64,000 bases of DNA from Mesorhizobium sp. dw_380. Lineage in GTDB: Bacteria > Pseudomonadota > Alphaproteobacteria > Rhizobiales > Rhizobiaceae. Position 1 is the first letter of the stretch, and each line of letters starts with the position of its first letter. A program made the translations under genes and the position numbers. The notes below the pieces were generated by a model that had not been told where the DNA came from, made no database searches, and saw only the letters and a program-made list of their open reading frames with translations. Below, one piece after another: positions 15,316 through 24,260 of this stretch. The stretch is from the NCBI RefSeq assembly GCF_018588885.1, contig NZ_JAFFIW010000007.1, positions 1 to 64,000 on the forward strand. The letters run 5' to 3'.

Positions 15316-17385
15316 ATGCGTGACCCACGCTACGACATTCTGTTCGAGCCTGTGAAGATCGGTCCGGTGACCGCCAAGAACCGCTTCTACCAGGTGCCGC
15401 ACTGCAATGGCGGCGGCTATCGCGATCCGTCCGCCGCGGCCGAGATGCGGCGCATCAAGTCGGAAGGCGGCTGGGGCGTCATCTTCACCGAGCAGACGGA
15501 GATGCACCACACCTCGGAGATCACGCCCTTCATCGAGCTCAGGCTGTGGGACGACGCCGATATTCCGGCGCTCGCCAAGATGGCCAGTGCCATGCATCAG
15601 CACGGCGCGCTGGCCGGCGTCCAACTGGCCTATTCGGGCATCAATGGTCCGAACCTCTACACCAAGGAAGTGCCGCGCGGGCCGTCTGCCTTGCCTATCC
15701 GGACCTTCACCAACGATCCGGTTCAGGCGCGCGCCATGGACAAGCAGGATATACGCGACCTGCGCCGCTGGCACCGCAACGCTTTCAAACGCGCCAGGCT
15801 GGCCGGCTTCGACCTGGTGTGTCTCTACGGCGCGCATGGCTTCGGCATCATTCAGCACTTCCTGTCCACCGCCACCAACCAGCGTAGTGACGAATATGGC
15901 GGCTCGCTGGAAAACCGCTCGCGGCTGATGCGCGAGCTGATCGAGGAGGGCAGGGATGCCATCGGCGACACCTGCGGCCTGACGCTGCGGCTGTCGCTGG
16001 ACGAGATGATCGGCGAACTTGGCTTTGCCAATTCCGAGGTGCGCGACATGATCGAGATGCATGCCGATCTGCCCGACCTCTGGGATCTGGCCCATGGCGC
16101 CTGGGAAGATTGTTCGGGGCCGTCGCGGTTCAAAGAGGAGGCTGCGCAGGAAAGCCTCGTCTCCGGGATCAAGAAGCTGACCTCGAAGCCGGTCGTGGGC
16201 GTCGGTCGCTTCACCTCGCCAGATGTCATGGTGAAGATGATCAGGTCGGGCACGCTCGATTTCATCGGCTGCGCGCGACCATCGATTGCCGATCCGTTCC
16301 TGCCGAAGAAAGTGGAAGAAGGACGCATCGAGGACATTCGCGAATGCATCGGCTGCAACATCTGCATCACCGGCGACATGACTATGTCGATCTCGCGCTG
16401 CACGCAGAACCCGACATTCATGGAGGAGTGGCGCAAGGGCTGGCATCCGGAACGCATGCAGGCCAAAGGCGACAGCGAGAGCGTGCTGATCGTTGGCGCC
16501 GGTCCCGCCGGGCTGGAGGCCGCCCGCGCGCTTGGCCTGCGCGGCTATCAGGTGGCCATTGCCGAGGCCGGCACCGGGCTCGGCGGCCGCGTGGCGCGCG
16601 AGTGCCGCCTGCCTGGGCTCTCGGCCTGGGGCCGCGTGCGCGACTACCGCCAGTACCAGCTCAGCCAGATGCCCAATGTCGACATCTACTTCGAAAGCCG
16701 GTTGTCGGCCGAGGATATCCTGGCCTTCGGCTTTCAGAACATCGCCCTCGCCACCGGCTCGATATGGCGCCGCGACGGCGTGGCGCGTGCCCATGTGGTA
16801 GCGATGCCGATCAGCCCGGCCATGCCGGTCTACACGCCAGACGATTTGATGGCTGGCAATGTGCCGACCGGCACCATCGTGCTGTTCGACGACGACCACT
16901 ACTATATGGGTGGCGTTCTGGCCGAGCTGATGGCACGCCAGGGCGCGAAGGTGACGCTGGTGACGCCGTCCGCCTATGTATCGGACTGGACCCGCAACAC
17001 GCTGGAGCAGGGCGCCATCCACCGCCGTCTGGCCGAGCTCGGCGTCGAGATCGTGCTGAACCGGATCGTGACGCGCATTGCGCCGGGAGGTGTTGCCACT
17101 GCCTGCGCCTACACCGGCGCCGAACGCGACATCGCCGCCGACGCCGTGGTGCTGGTCACGTCGCGCCAACAGGACGACGAAGTCTGGCGCGAACTGAAAA
17201 CGCGCCGCGACGAATGGGCCGGCAATGGCATTCGCTCGATCAAGATCATAGGCGATGCCGAGGCGCCAGGCCCGATCGCCTGGGCGACCTATGCCGGCCA
17301 CCGCTTCGCGCGTGAGCTGGACGAACATGATATCGGTGATGCGCTGCCGTTCCGGCGTGAAGTCACGGCCCTGGCTGCGGAATAG
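15316..17385 (+). CDS. Trimethylamine/dimethylamine dehydrogenase-family flavoprotein
   Basis: A 689-aa protein matching trimethylamine dehydrogenase over its full length. It has an old-yellow-enzyme barrel (1-340), a 4Fe-4S site with Cys344, Cys347, Cys350 and Cys362, and a C-terminal dinucleotide-binding half starting with VLIVGAGPAG near 486. Cys30 (NRFYQVPHC) matches the cysteine that binds FMN covalently in TMADH. The active-site YGAH and the Trp-Glu-Asp segment near 263-265 are kept. Position 60 is Gln, as in dimethylamine dehydrogenase, instead of the aromatic Tyr of TMADH, and the third aromatic of the bowl is absent. I infer an oxidative N-demethylase or secondary-amine dehydrogenase. 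DgcA and N-methylproline demethylase are related alternatives. Confidence 0.87.
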   Translation: MRDPRYDILFEPVKIGPVTAKNRFYQVPHCNGGGYRDPSAAAEMRRIKSEGGWGVIFTEQTEMHHTSEITPFIELRLWDDADIPALAKMASAMHQHGALAGVQLAYSGINGPNLYTKEVPRGPSALPIRTFTNDPVQARAMDKQDIRDLRRWHRNAFKRARLAGFDLVCLYGAHGFGIIQHFLSTATNQRSDEYGGSLENRSRLMRELIEEGRDAIGDTCGLTLRLSLDEMIGELGFANSEVRDMIEMHADLPDLWDLAHGAWEDCSGPSRFKEEAAQESLVSGIKKLTSKPVVGVGRFTSPDVMVKMIRSGTLDFIGCARPSIADPFLPKKVEEGRIEDIRECIGCNICITGDMTMSISRCTQNPTFMEEWRKGWHPERMQAKGDSESVLIVGAGPAGLEAARALGLRGYQVAIAEAGTGLGGRVARECRLPGLSAWGRVRDYRQYQLSQMPNVDIYFESRLSAEDILAFGFQNIALATGSIWRRDGVARAHVVAMPISPAMPVYTPDDLMAGNVPTGTIVLFDDDHYYMGGVLAELMARQGAKVTLVTPSAYVSDWTRNTLEQGAIHRRLAELGVEIVLNRIVTRIAPGGVATACAYTGAERDIAADAVVLVTSRQQDDEVWRELKTRRDEWAGNGIRSIKIIGDAEAPGPIAWATYAGHRFARELDEHDIGDALPFRREVTALAAE

Positions 17386-17430
17386 AAGCTTCACGACTCA
17401 CGGGCCGTCAGGCCGGGCGGGCTCTTGGCG

Positions 17431-18693
17431 TCAGAGGCCGAAGCGGTCCTTCAGCCGCCCCGACAGGATCGCGGCCTTGACCCCCAGTGGCCAGAAGCGG
17501 TGAAACCGGATTGGCTTGAGCGGCGATATCGGCATGGGAAACGGCGACGTCTCTTTGCCTCGCAGACGTTGCGCCAAGGCAGCGCCCATCGCCGAGGCCA
17601 TGGCGACGCCACGGCCATTGTAGCCAAGGCAGATCAGCGCGCCGTCTTCCGGCTCGTGAATGTGCGGGAGATGGTCCTTGGTGATCGCAACCCGCCCATT
17701 CCAGCCATGTGTCCAGCGTGTTCCGGCAAGCGCCGGCCAGAGCCGCAGCGCATAGTCGGTGAGGTAGCGGATGGCGGACGCATTTTCGATCGGGCTCATC
17801 GGTCCCCGGCCGCCCATGAGAAGGCGGTTCTGAGCATCGATGCGGTAGTATACGGTGATGTTGCCGGCTTCGTAGACGACGGGCCGTTGCGGGAGGATCG
17901 CGGCCGCGACCGCCGGCGCGAGCGGTTCGGTCGCCGCGATCGCGCTGAACACCGGAACAAGCGACTGCTCCAGGCCCGGCCACAGGGCGCCTGTATAGCC
18001 ATTGGTCGCGACAAGCACCTTCTCGGCGTTGACCGCGCCGTTCGCGGTTTTGAGCACCCACCGTCTGGCCTCCCTCTTCAGCGAGAGGACTTCGCTGCCG
18101 CCGAATATCCGCGCATCGGCACCCTGCGCGGCGGCTGCCAGACCAATTGCATATTTCAAGGGGTGGAGGTCGCCGCCGCGGGCGTCGAACATACCGGATA
18201 TGTAGCGGTTGGTTCCAGTTCGCGCCGCCATTGCCTGTGCGTCCAGCATGTCGACCGGCATTCCCCGCCGCTCGCATTGCGCGGCCGTGGCTCGCACGGC
18301 AGCTTCCGGCTTCGGCCGGATTGCCGCGCGTATGGTGCCGTTCTGCCGCGCCTCGCAGGCGATCGACAGGCGCCTGATGAGACCGAAGGTGAAATCCGGC
18401 GCGCCATAGGAGAAATCGATCATCCTCGGCCCAAGCTCGGGGCCGAACATCGCCTCGATCGTGTCGGGATCGTATTTGAGGCCGGGATTGACCTGGCCGC
18501 CATTCCTGCCCGACGCGCCCCAGCCCGGCTGATGGGCCTCGAGCACGGCAACGTCGTCGCCGGCTTCCGCCAGATGCAAGGCAGTCGAAATGCCTGTGAA
18601 GCCGCCGCCGACAATGGCGACCCTTGCCCGCTGCGCGCCGGCAAGCGCAGCGTAGCTGACCGTGCCGCCAGCCGTTTCGCGATAGAGGCTCAT
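17431..18693 (-). CDS. FAD-dependent amine/amino-acid oxidase, PuuB/OrdL-like
   Basis: A roughly 420-aa DAO-fold flavoenzyme. It has the FAD-binding VAIVGGGFTGISTALHLAE, the segment GWGASGRNGGQVNPG that is diagnostic for the PuuB/OrdL branch, and the C-terminal ICLGYNGRGVAMASAMG. PuuB-type enzymes oxidise gamma-glutamylputrescine; relatives oxidise N-alkylated amino acids such as sarcosine. It is convergent with the TMADH-like gene. A PuuC-like aldehyde dehydrogenase lies in the same cluster. The start is uncertain: the frame extends upstream to ATGs at 18714 and 18744, none with a good ribosome binding site; 18693 (MSLYRETAGG) fits the family length. Confidence 0.85.
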   Translation of the reverse strand: MSLYRETAGGTVSYAALAGAQRARVAIVGGGFTGISTALHLAEAGDDVAVLEAHQPGWGASGRNGGQVNPGLKYDPDTIEAMFGPELGPRMIDFSYGAPDFTFGLIRRLSIACEARQNGTIRAAIRPKPEAAVRATAAQCERRGMPVDMLDAQAMAARTGTNRYISGMFDARGGDLHPLKYAIGLAAAAQGADARIFGGSEVLSLKREARRWVLKTANGAVNAEKVLVATNGYTGALWPGLEQSLVPVFSAIAATEPLAPAVAAAILPQRPVVYEAGNITVYYRIDAQNRLLMGGRGPMSPIENASAIRYLTDYALRLWPALAGTRWTHGWNGRVAITKDHLPHIHEPEDGALICLGYNGRGVAMASAMGAALAQRLRGKETSPFPMPISPLKPIRFHRFWPLGVKAAILSGRLKDRFGL

Positions 18694-18881
18694 GGGCGAG
18701 CTGCTTTCAAGCATGTTGGGCATTGTCGCTGCGACCGAAAGCAATGCAGATCAGAAAGGCTGGGCTGAAGCCATCGGGCGAAAGGGGATGCGCCACCTGC
18801 GAGAAACTCCATACGGAAACGGCAAACCGTCCAATATTATGCCCGGTGCGCGCCAGGCAATTCAGCATGGCTTTCGGGAAA

Positions 18882-19985
18882 TCACAACAGTTGCTGTAGC
18901 GCGGCCATGAAGTGATCATTCTCCGACGGTGAACCGATGCTGACACGCACATACGTGTCAAACCCCTCTTGCTTCCATGGTTTGACGATGACGCCTTCGC
19001 GCAGCAGGCCTTCGACGAAGGTGGAGGCATTTTGCCGGCAGTTGAAGAACAGGAAATTGCCTCGGGAAGGAGCTACTTCGAGGCCCTTGCTCGTCAGGAA
19101 ATTCTCGACACGTGCTCTCTCCGTCCTGGCCAGCGCCACGACCTTGGCGAGATGTTCCTCATCCGCGAGCGCCGCCAGCGCGGCGGCCTGCGCAACGCCA
19201 TTGGCGTTGAACGGCGTGCGCACCCGGTCAAGCAGTCCGCGCAATTCCGGATCACTGACGATGCCGAAACCGATCCGCAGCCCCGCCAGGCCGAATGCCT
19301 TGGAAAATGTCCTGAGCACAATCCAGGGCCGATCGCGTTTGCCGAGGACGGGCAGGGACGAGGTGTAGTCGTCGCCCTCGGCGTATTCGGCATAGGCTTC
19401 ATCGACGACGATCAGCGTCTCGTCGCTGACCGCATCCAGAACCTTCGACAGATCGTGGGCGGACAGCCAACTGCCGACCGGGTTCATCGGGTTCGAAAAC
19501 AGCAGCATGCGAGGTCGCTCGCGCACCGCCTCGATCAGCGCGTCGACGTTGATGGTGAGATCGCTATTGACGCCAACGCGTTTGATGGTCGCGCCCATCA
19601 ACGTGGCGTAGTCTTCATGCAACGGGAATGACGGATAAAGGGTGACAATGGCATCGCCCGGCCGCAGCACCGCACGGCTGATGACGGAAAGAAGGTCCTC
19701 CGAGCCGTTGCCGAGGATGACCTGATCCTCGCCGACTTCATGTCTGGCGCCGATGGCCTGGCGCAACTCGCGCCCGGCCGGATCCGGATAAAGCCGGAAC
19801 AGCTCGGCACCGGCCTGCATCATCGCTGTCAGGGTTGGGCTCGGGCCTAGCGGGTTTTCATTGGAGCCCAGCTTGGCAATCCTGGCCGGAGCGTATCGCA
19901 GCATGACCTCGTCGATGGTCAACCCGGAATTGTAGGGTGACAGGCGCGTGACTTCGGTTCTGACCATATCCGAGGCTTTCGACAC
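18882..19985 (-). CDS. HisC-like class I/II aminotransferase
   Basis: A 367-aa PLP aminotransferase of the histidinol-phosphate aminotransferase family. Its features are LGSNENPLGPSP, the PLP-binding SNPMNPVG region, VDEAYAEY, the Schiff-base lysine in FSKAFGLAGLRIG, and the C-terminal arginine in YVRVSIGS. A GTG start at 19985 is supported by GAGGAG 9 bases upstream; an ATG at 19967 lacks such a site. It is divergent from the SDR gene, and the 226-base gap contains the TTGTATATG repeats. No histidine biosynthesis operon surrounds it, so it is probably a catabolic paralogue acting with the HisD-like enzyme. Reading it as a housekeeping hisC copy is possible. Confidence 0.87.
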   Translation of the reverse strand: MSKASDMVRTEVTRLSPYNSGLTIDEVMLRYAPARIAKLGSNENPLGPSPTLTAMMQAGAELFRLYPDPAGRELRQAIGARHEVGEDQVILGNGSEDLLSVISRAVLRPGDAIVTLYPSFPLHEDYATLMGATIKRVGVNSDLTINVDALIEAVRERPRMLLFSNPMNPVGSWLSAHDLSKVLDAVSDETLIVVDEAYAEYAEGDDYTSSLPVLGKRDRPWIVLRTFSKAFGLAGLRIGFGIVSDPELRGLLDRVRTPFNANGVAQAAALAALADEEHLAKVVALARTERARVENFLTSKGLEVAPSRGNFLFFNCRQNASTFVEGLLREGVIVKPWKQEGFDTYVRVSIGSPSENDHFMAALQQLL

Positions 19986-20134
19986 GGGCGCGGGCTCCTC
20001 TGGGTTTGCCGACGGACTCCCGTCATCGGCGGGTTCTCAAACATCGGGTTTCGCGGCATCTTCCCGGGCAGGCTGGTTGGCGATAGGCGCATTGGTGCGG
20101 CGGAGGACGTCACAAATAGCCTGGCCGAAAGGTT

Positions 20135-20153
20135 TTGTATATGCTTGTATATG
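20135..20153. promoter_or_regulatory. Candidate HutC/GntR operator, TTGTATATG direct repeat
   Basis: TTGTATATG occurs twice in a row, at 20135-20143 and 20145-20153, one base apart, in the divergent promoter region of the HisC-like and SDR genes. A matching site is at 24261. TTGTAT half-sites are known for HutC-type repressors, and a HutC-type gene lies in this cluster. Confidence 0.6.
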
Positions 20154-20211
20154 TAACCTGCTTTCTGTTAATTTCGACCGCGAAGCCGAGGCTGCTGCCA
20201 AGGAGGACCAC

Positions 20212-20985
20212 ATGCGCAACGCTTCTCTCTTCGACCTCTCCGGCCGGAAAGCGCTTGTCACCGGTGCCAGCCGCGGCATCGGGCGCAGCATCGCTGAGGC
20301 GCTGAGCGCGGCCGGCGCCGACGTCGCGGTCACCGCGCGCAGCCTTGCCTCCCTCGATGAAACGATAGCGGCCATCCGCGCGGCTGGCGGGGCTGCGCAT
20401 GCAATTGCCCTCGATGTGACGGATGTCGGCCGCTGCCGGACGGCCACCGCCGAGGCCGCGAGCCTGCTTGGCGGTCTCGATATCCTCGTCAACAATGCGG
20501 GGATGGAAGAGGTCCGGCCCTCGCTTGATGTCGACGAGGCGCTCTGGGATCGGATCGTCGACACCAATCTCAAGGGCGCTTTCTTCTGCGCCCAGGCCGC
20601 GGCGCGACAGATGCGGGACGCCGGCAGCCCCGGCGCCATCATCAACCTCTGTTCGCTGACCTCCGAAGTCGGCATTCCGACCGCGGTTCCGTATGGGTCG
20701 TCGAAGTCGGGCCTGCTCGGCATGACCCGGGCGCTGGCAGTGGAATGGGCGGATCTCGGCATCCGGGTCAATGCCATCGCCCCGGGCTACTTCCGGACGG
20801 CGATGACGGATGTGTTCTACAGCAATGAGGCATGGCAGCAATCCATGCTGGCCAAGATCCCGCAGCACCGTTTCGGCGATCTGCGCGACCTGCACGGCGT
20901 CGCCGTGTTCCTTGCCTCGGATGCGGCAGCCTACATAACCGGCCAGTCCATTCCGGTGGATGGCGGTTTCCTCGCATCGATCTAA
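20212..20985 (+). CDS. Short-chain dehydrogenase/reductase
   Basis: A 257-aa classical SDR: the NAD(P)-binding TGASRGIG near residues 18-25, NNAG, a catalytic Ser in the INLCSLTSEVG strand, YGSSK with the Tyr-x3-Lys pair, and the ending SIPVDGGF. The start at 20212 has a perfect AAGGAGG ribosome binding site; the frame extends far upstream but only into the intergenic region. It is the first gene of the plus-strand operon SDR, HisD-like, Zn-dependent alcohol dehydrogenase, GntR. It probably oxidises or reduces a secondary alcohol/ketone of the same substrate. Confidence 0.92.
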   Translation: MRNASLFDLSGRKALVTGASRGIGRSIAEALSAAGADVAVTARSLASLDETIAAIRAAGGAAHAIALDVTDVGRCRTATAEAASLLGGLDILVNNAGMEEVRPSLDVDEALWDRIVDTNLKGAFFCAQAAARQMRDAGSPGAIINLCSLTSEVGIPTAVPYGSSKSGLLGMTRALAVEWADLGIRVNAIAPGYFRTAMTDVFYSNEAWQQSMLAKIPQHRFGDLRDLHGVAVFLASDAAAYITGQSIPVDGGFLASI

Positions 20986-21060
20986 GGCGGCTCGCCATAG
21001 GTTCGAAACTTCCGCAATGGTACCGGCCGGCACGTTGCGTTCCAACAGAAGGAAATATCC

Positions 21061-22383
21061 ATGTCCGACATCAGCTTCCACGACCTGTCATCGCTCGACG
21101 CCACCCAGCGGGCCAGCCTGCTCAAGCGCGCCGAGGGCGATCTGTCGGTCTTCGTCGAAAAGGTCCGCCCGATCATCCAGGCCGTCAAGGACGAGGGTGA
21201 CGCCGCCCTGATCCGCTTCGCCAGGGAACTCGACAAGGCCAATGTCGCTGAAGGCGGGCTGAAGGTGTCGGAAGCCGAATTCGACGCGGCATTCGACAAG
21301 GTTGAGAAGGATGTCGTGGAGAGCATCAGCTTCGGCATCGAGAACATCAGGCATTTCCATGAGGAGCAGAAGCCGGAAACGATGTGGCTCAAGGAAGTCC
21401 GGCCTGGCGCCTATGCCGGCGACCGATACACACCGATCGCGTCCGTCGCGCTCTACGTGCCGCGCGGCAAGGGCGCCTTTCCGTCGGTGACGATGATGAC
21501 GTCGGTTCCGGCTGTCATCGCCGGCGTGCCGCAGATCGCCATCGTGACGCCGCCGATGCCGGATGGTTCGGTGGATGCGGCAACCCTGGTCGCCGCCCGC
21601 CTCGCTGGCGTGCAGACAGTGTACAAATGCGGCGGCGCTCAAGCGGTTGCCGCCGTCGCCTACGGCACCGAGACGGTAAAGCCGGCGCTCAAGATCGTCG
21701 GCCCCGGCAGCCCATGGGTGGTGGCGGCCAAGAGCGTGCTGTCGTCGATCATCAACACCGGCCTTCCGGCCGGTCCGTCGGAAGCCATCATCTTTGCCGA
21801 CGACAGTGTCGACGGCGGCCTTGCCGCGCTTGACCTTTTGATCGAGGCCGAGCACGGCCCGGATTCCTCCGCCTATCTGGTGACGCACAGCCGCAAGGTC
21901 GCCGAAGCAGCACTCGCGGCACTTCCAGAACACTGGTCGCGCATGACCGAACAGCGCGTCGAATTCTCGCGCGCGGTGCTGACCGGAAAGCGCGGCGGCA
22001 TCGTGTTGACCGCGTCGCTGGAAGACAGCTACCGCTTCATCAACGACTATGCGCCCGAACATCTGGAAATCCTGTCGAAGGAGCCGTTCGCGCATCTTGG
22101 GCACATCACCGAGGCGGCCGAAATCCTCATGGGTCCGCATACGCCGGTGACCCTTGCCAACTTCGTCCTCGGGCCGAACGCGGTGCTGCCGACCAGCCGT
22201 TGGGCGCGAACCTATGGGCCGCTCTCGGTGACGGACTTCGTCAAGCGCTCGTCGGTCGGCTATGTCACCTCGGCCGCCTATCCGGAACTGGCGCGGCATG
22301 CCCGCAGGCTCGCCCGCTACGAGGGCTTTAGCTCGCATGAGAACGCCGTCTCGGAAATCCGCGACCGCTATCTGGCAGGTTGA
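21061..22383 (+). CDS. Divergent HisD-family dehydrogenase
   Basis: A 440-aa histidinol dehydrogenase-family protein. PAGPSE, AEH and YAPEHLE are intact, and the Glu333/His334 pair of that last motif matches the HisD catalytic pair. Three spots differ from HisD. At the zinc site the HisD Gln is Glu262 and the HisD Asp is Asn367 (ANF instead of GDY), while His265 and His426 remain. The usual NHVLPT is NAVLPT. This suggests a separate subfamily that oxidises an alcohol to an acid in two NAD-dependent steps but not necessarily histidinol. HpsN, the sulfopropanediol dehydrogenase, shows that HisD paralogues can do this. It lies 75 bases after the SDR gene. Confidence 0.88.
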   Translation: MSDISFHDLSSLDATQRASLLKRAEGDLSVFVEKVRPIIQAVKDEGDAALIRFARELDKANVAEGGLKVSEAEFDAAFDKVEKDVVESISFGIENIRHFHEEQKPETMWLKEVRPGAYAGDRYTPIASVALYVPRGKGAFPSVTMMTSVPAVIAGVPQIAIVTPPMPDGSVDAATLVAARLAGVQTVYKCGGAQAVAAVAYGTETVKPALKIVGPGSPWVVAAKSVLSSIINTGLPAGPSEAIIFADDSVDGGLAALDLLIEAEHGPDSSAYLVTHSRKVAEAALAALPEHWSRMTEQRVEFSRAVLTGKRGGIVLTASLEDSYRFINDYAPEHLEILSKEPFAHLGHITEAAEILMGPHTPVTLANFVLGPNAVLPTSRWARTYGPLSVTDFVKRSSVGYVTSAAYPELARHARRLARYEGFSSHENAVSEIRDRYLAG

Positions 22384-22397
22384 CGGAGGCGATCGCG

Positions 22398-23423
22398 ATG
22401 AAGGCGGCACGACTTTATGGACGCGGCGATCTGCGCGTGGAGGACATCGCCGCGCCAGGCATTCCGGATGCCGGCTGGGTGAAGCTCAGGGTCGATGCCG
22501 CCGGCATCTGCGGTTCGGATTTGCACAATTTCCGCACCGGCCAATGGATAAGCCGGTCGCCATCGACGGCCGGCCATGAGCTGACCGGCACGGTGACCGC
22601 GCTCGGCGAGGGCGTCGACGCAGTCGCCGTCGGCGACAGAGTGGTTGCCGATTCCCGTTTCTGGTGCGACGACTGCGCGCAATGCCGTGCCGGCAGGCGC
22701 CATCTCTGCAGCTCGCTGGGCTTCGTAGGAGAAATCTGCGACGGCGGTTTTGCCGAACAGGCGGTGTTGCCCGCGCGCCTGCTGCATATCATCGATGCCG
22801 CGCTTGACGAGCGGGTCGCGGCGATGGCCGAGCCGCTCGCGGTGGCGCTGCACGCGGTGCGGCGGCTGCCGAAGGCCGCAGGCTCGGTGCTTGTCGTCGG
22901 CTGCGGACCGATCGGCGGTCTCGCCGCGCTGCTGCTGTCCCGAACTTTTGCCGGCACCGTGCTTGTCGCCGACCGCAACCAGGCCCGCTGCGCCCGCGTG
23001 GCGCGGGTGACCGGTGCCAGGGTTGTCGATCTCGACCGCGATGCCATCGCCGCCGCAACCGCCAATGCCCCGCTGCTGGCGGCCGTCGAGGCGACCGGCA
23101 GCATTGCCGCATTCAATCAGTTGCTCGGCGTTCTCGATTCCGGCAGCGCGGTGGCGATGGTCGGCATCTTCCATGGTCGTCTCGACATCGACCCCAATCT
23201 TCTGGTCGAGCGCGAAATCGCTTTGCTGGGATGTCATGCCTTCGCCGACGAATTGCCCGATGCAATACGGATGCTGGGTGAACTCAGCGAGCCGCTGCTC
23301 GCCCTGATCGATCGCGAGATCGGCCTCGACGACATTCCGGCTGCCTATGACCGGCTGTTGGCGGGGCGCAGCGATGGCTTGAAAACAATCATCCGCATGC
23401 GGCAACCTGCCGGACATCGGTGA
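22398..23423 (+). CDS. Zinc-dependent alcohol dehydrogenase (MDR family)
   Basis: A 341-aa medium-chain dehydrogenase. Catalytic zinc ligands are Cys in GICGSDLH, the GHE motif and a later Glu. The structural zinc site is the four-cysteine CDDCAQCRAGRRHLC. A Rossmann motif VVGCGPIGG lies near the middle. The ATG at 22398 has GGAGG 9 bases upstream and begins 15 bases after the HisD-like stop; a TTG overlapping that stop is unlikely. It resembles threonine/sorbitol-type dehydrogenases. With the SDR gene it gives the operon two alcohol dehydrogenases in addition to the HisD-like enzyme. Confidence 0.9.
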   Translation: MKAARLYGRGDLRVEDIAAPGIPDAGWVKLRVDAAGICGSDLHNFRTGQWISRSPSTAGHELTGTVTALGEGVDAVAVGDRVVADSRFWCDDCAQCRAGRRHLCSSLGFVGEICDGGFAEQAVLPARLLHIIDAALDERVAAMAEPLAVALHAVRRLPKAAGSVLVVGCGPIGGLAALLLSRTFAGTVLVADRNQARCARVARVTGARVVDLDRDAIAAATANAPLLAAVEATGSIAAFNQLLGVLDSGSAVAMVGIFHGRLDIDPNLLVEREIALLGCHAFADELPDAIRMLGELSEPLLALIDREIGLDDIPAAYDRLLAGRSDGLKTIIRMRQPAGHR

Positions 23424-23453
23424 CTTCCGATAGTTGCCGGAAAGGATTTTGAA

Positions 23454-24185
23454 ATGATCGATTTACCCGATACGGCGAGCCCTCTTTACGAGAAGGTGAA
23501 GGACTACATCCTGACCAATATCGGAACGGGCCGGTGGGGCAAGGATCGCAAGCTGCCGTCCGAGAACGAGTTGGTGGCTTCGCTGGGCGTGTCGCGGATG
23601 ACGGTCCACCGGGCCCTGCGGGAACTGACCGCGGCGGGATTCCTGATCCGGCTGCAAGGCGTCGGCACCTTCATTGCGCCGCCCCGGCCGCAATCGACGC
23701 TGATCGAGATCAACAACATCGCGGCGGAGATCGTCGAGCGCGGCAACAGGCATCGCTCCGAAGTCCTCGTCCTCGAAACCATCATGCCGACGAAGGAGCT
23801 CGCGCTGTCGTTCGAATTTCCAAAGCGTGTCTCGATCCATCACTCGGTCGTCGTCAATTTCGAGAACGACCTGCCGGTGCAGCTGGAAGAGCGCTTCGTC
23901 AATCCGAGCCTGATACCCGACTACGACAAGCAGGATTTTTCGAAGACGGCGACCTATGACTACCTGATGCAGAAGACCCCGGTGACCGAGGTCGAGCATA
24001 TCATCTCCGCGATCCCGGCCGACGCCGAGACGGCGCGGCACCTGAACATCGATGTCGGCAGCTGCTGCCTGTTTCTGCACCGCAGGACGTGGACGGGCGC
24101 GATCGTCGCCACCATCAGCAAACTGACTTATGCAGGCAGCCGCTACTCGCTCGGCAGCCGCTATTCTCCCTCCAAGACAAACTAA
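23454..24185 (+). CDS. GntR-family regulator, HutC subfamily
   Basis: A 243-aa regulator. The N-terminal winged helix has LPSENELVASLGVSRMTVHRALRELTAAGFLIRLQGVGTF. A UTRA effector domain follows, with ERFVNPSLIPDYDKQDF and TRRTW-like ending (HRRTWTG). These features are those of HutC, which in histidine utilisation responds to urocanate. Here no hut genes are present. It ends the SDR operon and lies just upstream of the transporter operon, with TTGTATATG sites in front of both. I infer local repression relieved by a pathway compound. Confidence 0.92.
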   Translation: MIDLPDTASPLYEKVKDYILTNIGTGRWGKDRKLPSENELVASLGVSRMTVHRALRELTAAGFLIRLQGVGTFIAPPRPQSTLIEINNIAAEIVERGNRHRSEVLVLETIMPTKELALSFEFPKRVSIHHSVVVNFENDLPVQLEERFVNPSLIPDYDKQDFSKTATYDYLMQKTPVTEVEHIISAIPADAETARHLNIDVGSCCLFLHRRTWTGAIVATISKLTYAGSRYSLGSRYSPSKTN

Positions 24186-24260
24186 GGGCAACGAGGCGAA
24201 CGTGCAACGACGGGAGGAGGCAGACGGGCCGGATCAACAGGAAAATTGGGTCATCCCAAC

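Noticed and set aside
15226..17394. A 722-codon open frame on the minus strand opposite the TMADH-like gene
   Set aside because: It is an antisense shadow of a high-GC gene. The translation is rich in Arg, His, Gly and Asp without family motifs, and the plus strand encodes a clear flavoenzyme.
21061..22383. Calling the HisD-like gene hisD or hpsN outright
   Set aside because: The zinc-ligand and NHVLPT positions differ from both, and no histidine or sulfonate catabolic genes of known type are adjacent. I kept it as a divergent HisD-family enzyme.
18882..22383. A histidine biosynthesis operon
   Set aside because: HisC-like and HisD-like genes are divergent, separated by an SDR gene and a regulated promoter region. 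No other his genes are present.
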